In this document: positions 37,971 through 45,194 of the stretch, in pieces | Layout: the number at the start of each line of letters is the position of its first letter | Position numbering within the stretch: the first letter of the stretch is position 1 | Origin: Nakamurella flavida | Lineage (GTDB): Bacteria; Actinomycetota; Actinomycetes; Mycobacteriales; Nakamurellaceae | NCBI RefSeq assembly: GCF_030811475.1 | Contig: NZ_JAUSQV010000001.1 | Coordinates: forward strand, 2,317,501-2,381,500 | Direction: 5' to 3' | Length of the DNA stretch: 64,000 bases | The notes under the pieces: generated by a model | What the model saw: the letters and a program-made list of their open reading frames with translations, nothing else | What the model was told of the DNA's origin: nothing | Databases searched by the model: none | Program-made: the position numbers and the translations under genes

Positions 37971-38021
37971 CTCTCGGGGGTCGCCGGCCCCCGATCGGAC
38001 GCCTTCGTCACGCCTCGTGTG

Positions 38022-38037
38022 TGTGACTCCCATCACG
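38022..38037. promoter_or_regulatory. CRP/GlxR-like operator
   Basis: TGTGACTCCCATCACG fits TGTGA-N6-TCACA at 9 of 10 core positions. It ends 82 bp before the GTG of the VAP-repeat gene, a usual distance for activation by a cAMP receptor protein. Confidence 0.5.
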
Positions 38038-38119
38038 ACGGGCGATGACCAGCTCCCCCCGGCCGACCTACCGTCGATCACAGGGCTCGATGCCCGCCGA
38101 CGACGAAAGGGGGTGGACC

Positions 38120-39466
38120 GTGACGAAGTTCTGTCTGGCCACCTCCCCGTCCGACACGGGGAACCGCCTGCCCTGGATGCATGTGCTGACCCGGGCACTC
38201 ATGGTCACCGGGCTGACTCTGATCGCCCTGGTGCTCGGCGCGCTGTTGGCCGAATCGGAGGCGAGCGCCGGCGCTCCCCCGGCGACCGTGTCGGCCGCAC
38301 CCGATTCGTCCCTGGTGGGCGAGCTGGGCGAGGTGGCCGCTGACGCGGTCGTTCCCGTCGCCGAGGCCGTCGCTCCCGTGGTCCGGCAGGCGACCCCGGT
38401 GGTGGAACAGGTGGCCGCCCCGGTCGCCCAGGCGGTGGCCCCGGTCGCCCGACAGGCCGCGCCCGTCGTGGAGCGTGCGGTCGCACCGGTGGCTCCTGTG
38501 GTCGAGCAGGTCGCCGCACCGGTGGCACCGGTCGTCGACCAGGTCGCTCCGGCGGTCCGTGAGGTCGCCCGGACCGCCGCCCCCGTGACCGCCCCGGTCG
38601 CCGATGCCGTCCCCGTGGTCCAGTCCGTGACCGACGCGGTCGCCCCGGTGGTACGTCCGGTGACGGACGCGGTCGTTCCGGTCGTCGAGGCCGCAACTCC
38701 TGTGGTCGATGCGGTCGTGCCCGTGGTCCAGCCGCTCACCGACGCGGTCGCCCCGGTGGTCGAGGTCGTCACCCCCGTCGTGGAGCCGGTCGTCGAGGTC
38801 GTCACCCCGGTGCTCGAGCCCGCCGCGGAGGTCATCGCTCCGGTCATCGTCCCGGCCACCGGAGCCGTCCCCGCGATCGTGGATCCCGCGGTGGATCCGG
38901 TCGCTGAGGTGGTGGCTCCCGTTCTGCCGACTGCCGGCATCATCGTGCCGACAGCTCCTGTCGCCCCCCTGCTCGATGCCACCGTTCCGGTCATCGACAC
39001 CGCCACCGACACCGCCGCCGCCGGTGGTGCTGTGGCTGCCGCCGCGGTGTCGGCCCCCACCGTCCCGGTGATCGTGCCCAGCACCGATCGGGCCGTGGCC
39101 GCCGCGGCATGGTCCCTGGGTGCGCCCCGGTCGACCGGCGACCTCCGTGCCGCCGCCCGATCCCTCGACGAGAGCGCCGTGCCGTCTCCGGCGTCCGTCC
39201 CCCCGGTCGCTGCGACCGCGCCCGCTCCGGTGGCCGCAGCGACCACCGACCTGCCCGGCCGGCCCGCCCCCGCGGGAAGCCCCGCCGCAACGGCCCTGGG
39301 CGGGTGTGCCACCGGCGCCGTGTCCGGGGGATCGGCGGCGGGTTCCGTCCCGGTCGTCACCGCCGACGCCGACCTGCACGCCCCGACCGGCACCTCGCTG
39401 GCCGCGCACACCGACCACCGGCGCGACACCGCCCGCGCGTACCGCCCCTCGTTCTCCCCCGACTGA
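38120..39466 (+). CDS. Val-Ala-Pro repeat protein, secreted or membrane-anchored
   Basis: A 448-residue protein from GTG at 38120 (AAAGGGGG about 7 nt upstream). Basic N-terminus, then a hydrophobic segment (LMVTGLTLIALVLGALLA) with AxA (EASA) that can be cleaved. The remaining ~380 residues have a repetitive composition dominated by V, A and P, with repeated units such as VAPVVEQVAAP and VVEVVTPVVEP spaced about 11 residues apart; proline every few residues argues for an extended or collagen-like rod. One cysteine is visible, near the end. No family match. It is followed by the chaplin-like gene. A CRP-like site and iteron-like repeats lie upstream. Confidence 0.6.
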   Translation: MTKFCLATSPSDTGNRLPWMHVLTRALMVTGLTLIALVLGALLAESEASAGAPPATVSAAPDSSLVGELGEVAADAVVPVAEAVAPVVRQATPVVEQVAAPVAQAVAPVARQAAPVVERAVAPVAPVVEQVAAPVAPVVDQVAPAVREVARTAAPVTAPVADAVPVVQSVTDAVAPVVRPVTDAVVPVVEAATPVVDAVVPVVQPLTDAVAPVVEVVTPVVEPVVEVVTPVLEPAAEVIAPVIVPATGAVPAIVDPAVDPVAEVVAPVLPTAGIIVPTAPVAPLLDATVPVIDTATDTAAAGGAVAAAAVSAPTVPVIVPSTDRAVAAAAWSLGAPRSTGDLRAAARSLDESAVPSPASVPPVAATAPAPVAAATTDLPGRPAPAGSPAATALGGCATGAVSGGSAAGSVPVVTADADLHAPTGTSLAAHTDHRRDTARAYRPSFSPD

Positions 39467-39614
39467 CCCACTCCCCGGAGCCCGACCGCGCCCCCACCCC
39501 ATCGTCACGGGGTCCGCGCCGGTCGGTCATGGACGGGCCGCCGCACCCCACACGCCCCCGTGTCGTGGACGGCACCCCGTGTCACCCATCCGCACCCTCC
39601 ACGGGAGTTCCCTC

Positions 39615-41400
39615 ATGTCACCGTTCCGCTCGTCCCCGTTCGGCGCGCACCGCGCCGCCCTGACCCGCACCCTGCACCTCACCGCCCTCACCGGCGGCCT
39701 GCTCTTCCTCGGCGCCGGCCTGGCCTCGGCCACCGACACCCCGATCGACCTGTCGGCCGATGTCGCAGTCTCCGCAGACGTCTCCGTCCTGAGCCACGAC
39801 GGCGGCCTGCTCGTCGCCTCCGTCGAGGCCGCGATCGACACCCGGGCCGGCGCGCCGGCTCCGTCCGACCACCGCGCCGAACCCGGGGTGCTGAGCGTCC
39901 CGGTCGACGTGTCCGACATCGACATCGACGTACTCACTGACGGCGAGGACGACGCCGCGGCACCGGAGCCGCTGCCCGCAGCGGAACCGCCGGCCCCGGT
40001 CGACGTGCCGATCACGGTCACCGACGTGGACGTGGACGTCCTCACCGACGACGGACACGACGCTCCCACTCCCGCACCTACCCCCGACCCCGCTCCGGCT
40101 GTCGTCGACGTGCCGGTCACCGTCTCCGATCTCGACATCGACGTCCTGACCGACGACCGGGACGAGGCGCCCGCCCCGGCCCCGGCCCCTGATGCGCCGG
40201 CGCTGATCGACGTGCCGGTCACCGTGACCGATGTCGACATCGACGTCCTCACCGGTGGCCAGGACGACAGTCCTGCCCCCGCCCCCGCACCCGCTCCTGC
40301 CCCCGCGGCGGACGACGAGCCCGCAGTGGTGACCGTCCCGGTCACCGTGTGCGGCATCGGGATCGGCGTGCTCGACGACGCCACCGGCACCTGCAGCGCC
40401 CCGGCCGACAACGGCGGTGGAACGCTCGTCGACATCCCGGTCACGGTCTGCGGAGTGGGCGTTGGCGTCCTGGGCGACGCCGACGGCACCTGCACCAGCC
40501 CCGCCGGCACCACACCCGGCGCCTCCGGCAGCAACCCGGTCGTCGACGTCCCGGTGACGGTCTGCGGGATCGGTGCGGGCGTCCTCGGTGACGCCGACGG
40601 CGGCTGCACCGCGTCCGCCGACAACGGCGGCGGTTCGATCGTCGACGTCCCGGTGACGGTCTGCGGGATCGGTGCGGGCGTCCTCGGTGACGCCGACGGC
40701 GGCTGCACCGCGTCCGCCGACAACGGCGGCGGTTCGATCGTCGACGTCCCGGTGACGGTCTGCGGGATCGGTGCCGGGGTTCTCGGCGATGCCGACACCA
40801 CCTGCACCACGCCGGGCGGAACCGGCACCGGCAACCCCGGCACCCCGGTCGTCGACGTCCCGGTGACCGTCTGCGGAATCGGCATCGGGCTGCTCGGCGA
40901 CGCCGACGGCACCTGCACCACCCCGACCACCCCGACCACCCCGACCACCCCGACCACCCCCGACCACCCCGACCACCCCGACCACCCCGACCACCCCGAC
41001 CACCCCGACCACCCCGACCACCCCGACCACCCCGACCACCCCGACCACCCCGACCACCCCGACCACCCCGACGGAGTCCACGGATCCGGCTCCGGCCGAC
41101 CCCACCGACACGCCGGTCGTCGAGACGGCCACGCCCCAGCGCATCGCGCCCGCCCTGCCGGTCCTCGTGCGCGACGGTGGTCCCGGCCTCAGCGGGGGCA
41201 TCCTGCGGGTAGTGGCCGGTCCGGCTCCCGCCCTCGCACCGGTGAACACCCCGGCCGCGTCGGCCGGCACGATGCCGACCAGGGCGCAGGGGGCGCTGGC
41301 CTCCACCGGCTTCGGCCTCGGGGGCGCCGTCCCGGCCGCCCTGGTGCTGATCCTGCTGGGCCTGGCGCTGACCGTGCGGCGGCGGCCGCGCATCGCCTGA
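39615..41400 (+). CDS. Chaplin-like repeat surface protein with LASTG signal; frame broken in a 9-bp repeat tract
   Basis: ATG at 39615 with GGGAG 7 nt upstream. Sec signal (LTGGLLFLGAGLASA), then ten modules of about 33 residues: four acidic, cysteine-free (VPVTVSDLDIDVL), and six with a cysteine pair (VPVTVCGIGAGVLGDADGGC), close to the chaplin core PVxVCGNxVxVxG. A stalk of Thr-Thr-Pro repeats (40917-41070) is followed by LASTG, a hydrophobic helix and RRRPRIA. The tract has one extra C (five at 40957-40961 against four in the other units), so the frame as written leaves the LASTG end and runs on; removing one base gives a 594-residue protein ending at 41400. A sequencing error or phase variation could explain it. 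Confidence 0.7.
40542..40739 (+). repeat. Exact 99-bp tandem duplication
   Basis: Two successive 99-bp units (40542-40640 and 40641-40739) are identical base for base, including synonymous positions, and each codes one 33-residue chaplin-like module. The identity points to recent expansion or ongoing homogenisation. Confidence 0.85.
40917..41070 (+). repeat. ACCACCCCG 9-bp repeat, 17 units, one with an extra C
   Basis: Units 1-4 and 6-17 are 9 bp; the fifth (40953-40962) is 10 bp because it holds five Cs. Before it the frame codes Thr-Thr-Pro, after it Asp-His-Pro. Slipped-strand change in this tract would switch the frame of the surface protein. Confidence 0.85.
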
Positions 41401-41414
41401 CCCCGGCGCCCGTG

Positions 41415-41450
41415 GTGCCGCGCATCCGCCTCCGGGTGGGTGCGCGGCAC
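41415..41450 (+). terminator. Hairpin downstream of the chaplin-like gene
   Basis: Perfect 10-bp stem GTGCCGCGCA / TGCGCGGCAC with a 16-nt loop, 15 bp after the stop at 41400. It supports that stop as the true gene end. The remaining gap to 41597 shows nothing. Confidence 0.55.
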
Positions 41451-41597
41451 CTCGGTGTGCGTGCCCCGAGCCGGCGCCACGCGGATCCGTGCCTCCCACA
41501 GGTATCGATCCGGCGGGCCCGTCCTCCGCTCCTGCAGAAGCCGCGCGAGCACAGCACGGGATCGGCACGGCAGCGATGCGGGGGAGGTGCGTCCTGG

Positions 41598-43559
41598 ATG
41601 GATGCTGCTGGCCCGCACCGGTGGCCGATCCTGGCCCGTTCGCGGCTGGTGGTCGACCTCGAGCAGCGACTGGCGACCCGACCTCCGGGATGCCCGGGTA
41701 TCGCCGTGAGCGGGCCGCCCGGTGCCGGGGCATCCGTCCTGCTGGACCTCCTGTCGCGGCGGCACTCCGGCCTCGTGTTGCGGAACCGTCGCCTCCGGCC
41801 CACCGGTCCGGGGGCCGGCGCATCCCAGCCGTGGACCGAGCTGCATGCGCTGGTCCAGGACCTGCCTCCCGGTGCCCTGCTGTGCGTCGACGGCCTCGAG
41901 GACCTCACCGACGACGAGGCCGCGGAGATCGCCGACGCGAGTGCCGCCGGCCGGATCCCGATCCTGGCCACCGCCCGCAGCCGGACCGCGGCGCGTCTGG
42001 GCGCGTCCCGCCACGCGCTCCGCCACCTGCAGGTCGTGCCGGTGCCGCCGCTGACGGGCGAGCAGGTGCAACGGCTGTGCGTGGGACGGTTCGGCGTCCC
42101 GGTCGAACCCCTGACCCTGCGCCGACTGCTCGACCTGAGCGAGGGCCGGCCGGGGCCCCTCGTGGCCGTCGTCGAACACAATCTGCACCACGGATCGCTG
42201 CAGCTGCGCCGTGGGCTGATCGGTGGCGGGGACCTCGTCCTGCCGCCCGAGCTGAGCGGTCCGGACTCCTGTCTGGTCCATGCGCGTCCTGCGACGGTCC
42301 GGGCCGTGCTCGCCGCCGCAGTGGACGGGCCGCTGACCCGGGCCGCGGCCGATGCCCTGGCCGATCCGACCGATCTCGCCGATCTGCTGGCCGACGGCCT
42401 GCTGCAGACCGCCGTGGTCGACGCGACGACTGTCGTCGGGCTGACCGAGCGGGCCCGGGACCTGATGGTGTCGGTCGCGCCGCCGGTCGTCGCCGACCAC
42501 ACCTTCGCCGTGCGGTCCGCCCTGCGTGCGGGGCATCCCGTCACCGCCGTCGACCTCGCCACCCGCCTGCACGGCGCCGGCATCGCGGCACGGTGCCACC
42601 GGGCGACCGCGGTCGGCGCGGCCCTGCTGGCCGAGGCCCACCTGGAGCGGGGTGGGCCGGACGCCGCGGAAACCGCTGCACACCAGGCGCTCTGCCTGCT
42701 CGAGATGGACGTGCCCACCGACCCGTTGCTGGGGGAGGTTCTGGCTCTGGCCGCGGTGTGCGCAGCCTGGCGATCGGCCGGATCGACGGCGCGCGCACTG
42801 GCGGCCGAGGCGGAGGGGCGCCTGCGGTCGTCCAGTGGGCGGGCGGCCGTCCGTCTGGCCGAGATGGACCTGCTGCTCGGCGACGCGCACGGGGCCGCCC
42901 GACGGGCCCGGCGGGTCGCCGCGTCGGCCACCGCTCCCGACGTCGCGCTCGACGCCGCGGTCGTCCTGGCCCGGGCCGACCCCGGTGGCCAACCGCCCGC
43001 AGCGGCAGACCCGGGCGACCCACCGCTCCGTCGCCTGGTGGAGGCGTTGCACACCCGGGACGGCGCCGCGCTGCTCGACCTCGCGCTGGCCTGGGCCGCG
43101 TCCGGTTCGACGTTGCTCGCCGGGGACACCGCCGCCCGCGCCGAGCCGCTGCTCCGTTCCGTGGGTGACACGGCCGCCGCGGCACGGGCCGGTCATCTGG
43201 TTGCCACGACCCTCACCGCGACCGGCATCGTCCGACCCACCGGCTGGCCCACCGCTCGCGTCGGCGGACTCACGGCGCGGGAGAGCGAGGTGGCGGCACT
43301 GGCCATCGCCGGTGTCACGGCCGCGGAAACCGCTGCCGCACTGCACCTCTCCGTCCGCACGGTGGAGAACCACCTGCAGCACTGCTACACCAAGTGCGGG
43401 GTGGGCAGTCGACAGGAACTGGCCGCGGCGCTCGGTCGACCCGCGGACCCGGCCGCCCGGCCCGGGCCCGTCGACCGTCCGGAACGGTCCGGGACCGGCG
43501 TCCGTCCCGCGATGCCCGCCACCCGGGTACCGGTCACCGCCGCGCGCGGCCGGAGTTGA
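41598..43559 (+). CDS. LAL-like LuxR-family regulator with degenerate P-loop
   Basis: A 653-residue protein, ATG at 41598 with GGAGG 11 nt upstream. N-terminal ATPase-like module: GPPGAGASVLLDLL at about 39-53, where the Walker A lysine is missing (GAGAS for GxGKS/T), while the Walker B ALLCVDGLEDL is kept. The middle is helical and TPR-like. C-terminal LuxR HTH (about 558-612): LTARESEVAALAIAG, TVENHLQHCYTKCGVGSR. Relatives are signal-responsive activators; loss of the lysine suggests ATP binding without hydrolysis or a fixed state. It sits between the chaplin-like gene and the protease operon and could control either. Confidence 0.78.
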   Translation: MDAAGPHRWPILARSRLVVDLEQRLATRPPGCPGIAVSGPPGAGASVLLDLLSRRHSGLVLRNRRLRPTGPGAGASQPWTELHALVQDLPPGALLCVDGLEDLTDDEAAEIADASAAGRIPILATARSRTAARLGASRHALRHLQVVPVPPLTGEQVQRLCVGRFGVPVEPLTLRRLLDLSEGRPGPLVAVVEHNLHHGSLQLRRGLIGGGDLVLPPELSGPDSCLVHARPATVRAVLAAAVDGPLTRAAADALADPTDLADLLADGLLQTAVVDATTVVGLTERARDLMVSVAPPVVADHTFAVRSALRAGHPVTAVDLATRLHGAGIAARCHRATAVGAALLAEAHLERGGPDAAETAAHQALCLLEMDVPTDPLLGEVLALAAVCAAWRSAGSTARALAAEAEGRLRSSSGRAAVRLAEMDLLLGDAHGAARRARRVAASATAPDVALDAAVVLARADPGGQPPAAADPGDPPLRRLVEALHTRDGAALLDLALAWAASGSTLLAGDTAARAEPLLRSVGDTAAAARAGHLVATTLTATGIVRPTGWPTARVGGLTARESEVAALAIAGVTAAETAAALHLSVRTVENHLQHCYTKCGVGSRQELAAALGRPADPAARPGPVDRPERSGTGVRPAMPATRVPVTAARGRS

Positions 43560-43668
43560 GTACCCGGTACTCACGACACCGCCCGGGCCACGGGCCACGG
43601 TGAAGACCTCATCCGATGGAGCGACGCGGCCAAGGGGGGCGCGGCCATCGGAGAGGAGGGGTGAGATC

Positions 43669-44649
43669 ATGACCGCAGCAACGACTTCCGCGTACCAGCC
43701 GACCTCGGTGGCCGCACTGACGTCCAGCACCGCCGACCTGGTCGGCCAGATCGACGCCGCCACGGCCAGGCCCACGGCGCCCACCACCCCGGATGCGGGC
43801 GAGAAGATGGTGCTGATGCCGGCCGGGCTCTTCGGCGACCTGCTGGGTGGCTTCGCCGGTGCCATCGGCGGCGGGATCGGCGGCCTGTTCGGGAACAGGT
43901 CCGCCGGTGAGTCCGTCGGCCACGTCGTGGCCCCGGTGTTGAAGATGCTGCCCTGGTCGGTGGTGCCGGCCGGCGTGGCCCCGCAGTCCGCCACTCCCGG
44001 ACAGCCCACCGGGCCCACCGAGGACCTGGTGTTCGTCCCCGCGGGGCTCTTCGGCAGCCTGCTCGGCGGTCTGGCCGACGTCATCTGCAGCAACGGCGGG
44101 ATCACCGGGCGTCGCGACATCTCCGAGCAGATCGGCAAGGCCGCCGCGCCGTTCCTGAAGATGCTGCCGTTCTCCGTCGTCCCGGCCGCGGTCACCCCGC
44201 AGGACGCGACCCCGGGCCAGGCGCCGACCGGACCGGCCCAGGACATGGTGTTCGTGCCGGCCGGGTTCCTCGGCGACATCCTGGGCGGGCTGGCCGGCAT
44301 CGTCGGCAAGGGCGTGGGCGGCCTCGTCGGCGATGCCGGCCTGGGCCAGCAGATCGGTGACGCCGCCTCGCCGTTCCTGAAGATGCTGCCCTGGTCGGTG
44401 ATCCCCGCCGGGGTCACCCCGCAGAGCGCGGTGCCCGGTCAGCCGAGCGTGCAGGGGCCGGATCAGGATCTGGTGCTGGTCCCCGCGGGCATCTTCGGCT
44501 CCATCCTCGGCGGTCTGGGTGGCTCGCTGGCCGGCGGGTGGGTCGGCGACCTGCTCGGCGACAGGGACCTCGGCGAGACGATCGGCAAGGTCGTCGGAGG
44601 TGTCGCCGGCGGCTTCGTCCCCTTCACCGTCGTCCCGCCGTCCGCCTGA
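43669..44649 (+). CDS. Four-fold repeat protein of unknown function, first gene of protease operon
   Basis: A 326-residue protein with GAGGAGGGG before the ATG. After about 45 polar residues come four copies of a ~70-residue unit: (V/L)(F/L)VPAGxFGxxLGGLAG, a glycine-zipper-like stretch (GAIGGGIGGLFG in copy 1), an IGxxxxPFLKMLPWSVVPAGVTPQ segment, and a linker (AxPGQPxGPxxD); the last copy is shorter. No signal peptide or true transmembrane helix stands out, but the glycine zippers and the LKMLPWSVVPAG segment are amphipathic and could insert into a membrane or self-assemble. No known family. Tightly followed by an 82-residue gene (9 bp). Confidence 0.65.
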   Translation: MTAATTSAYQPTSVAALTSSTADLVGQIDAATARPTAPTTPDAGEKMVLMPAGLFGDLLGGFAGAIGGGIGGLFGNRSAGESVGHVVAPVLKMLPWSVVPAGVAPQSATPGQPTGPTEDLVFVPAGLFGSLLGGLADVICSNGGITGRRDISEQIGKAAAPFLKMLPFSVVPAAVTPQDATPGQAPTGPAQDMVFVPAGFLGDILGGLAGIVGKGVGGLVGDAGLGQQIGDAASPFLKMLPWSVIPAGVTPQSAVPGQPSVQGPDQDLVLVPAGIFGSILGGLGGSLAGGWVGDLLGDRDLGETIGKVVGGVAGGFVPFTVVPPSA

Positions 44650-44658
44650 GTCACGGCC

Positions 44659-44907
44659 ATGACCGCTACGATCGGTGCCAACGGCAACCCGGTGACCGTC
44701 GACCGGACGGGGGAACTGCTGCGCAGGCTGTTCGCCCACCTGTCCGTCCATGCCGGGGGGCGTCCCGCCCTGCTGCCGGCCCTGCGGGGACTGGCCGAGG
44801 CGGTCGACCTGTACGGCCGGGGCGCTGCGGCCGGCGCCGCGGCCGTGCAGGTGTACCGGCAGATCCTGGCGGTCTGCCAGGTCGATCCGTCCCTGCCACA
44901 ACCATGA
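44659..44907 (+). CDS. 82-residue helical protein
   Basis: A small, mostly alpha-helical protein (GELLRRLFAHLSVHAGG, LLPALRGLAEAVDLYGRGAA) with one cysteine near the end. No Shine-Dalgarno is seen, so it may rely on translation from the gene upstream. Its TGA overlaps the ATG of the propeptide-like gene. No homologue recognised; a co-factor or anti-protease is a guess. Confidence 0.6.
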   Translation: MTATIGANGNPVTVDRTGELLRRLFAHLSVHAGGRPALLPALRGLAEAVDLYGRGAAAGAAAVQVYRQILAVCQVDPSLPQP

Positions 44908-45194
44908 GCGGCGCCACCGGGGGACTTCCCCCGGACGGCCCGGCCGGGGTGCGCCGGCGGTACATCGTCAGTGCCGCCCCGGCCGTGCTGACCGCGTTGA
45001 TCCCGGATCTGTCCGCCGACCCGGCCGTCGAGCTCCTCGCGGTGGCCGGGCCGGCGGGCCGGCCCCGCCGACTGGTCGCCCGGATGGCCGACCGCACCGT
45101 CCGCGCCCTGCGTGCCGACACCGCCGTCACCGTCGAACCCGACGACGACCTCGTCCCCCCCGCTCCCGCGGTTCCCCGAGAGGCCCGACCATGA
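44904..45194 (+). CDS. Free-standing subtilisin-propeptide-like (I9-type) protein
   Basis: A 96-residue protein with ATGA overlaps at both ends. Residues 18-85 (RRYIVSAAPAVLTALIP, ADPAVELLAVAGP, RLVARMADRTVRALRAD, AVTVEPDDDLVPP) line up with the N-terminal prodomain of the protease in the next gene (RQYLVARRD, ADPAVEVVRTL, IVVATMSAETAAQLARH, VMIEEDELLHP). The same edge strand and acidic last strand as I9 propeptides suggest a stand-alone inhibitor or folding chaperone for the S8 protease. The match is by eye and short, so moderate confidence. Confidence 0.6.
   Translation: MSGATGGLPPDGPAGVRRRYIVSAAPAVLTALIPDLSADPAVELLAVAGPAGRPRRLVARMADRTVRALRADTAVTVEPDDDLVPPAPAVPREARP

Noticed and set aside
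38068-39471. Minus-strand open frames of about 470 codons opposite the VAP-repeat gene
   Set aside because: The plus-strand frame has a ribosome site, a signal-type segment and sits after operator-like sites; the minus-strand ones have none of these.
40917-41070. CRISPR-like or transposon end repeats
   Set aside because: 9-bp coding repeats inside a gene; no spacer and no inverted ends.
39618-44417. A 1599-codon open frame on the minus strand across the chaplin-like, LuxR and repeat-protein genes
   Set aside because: It crosses several genes with clear domains on the plus strand, has low-complexity translation, and is expected in high-GC DNA where stop codons are rare.
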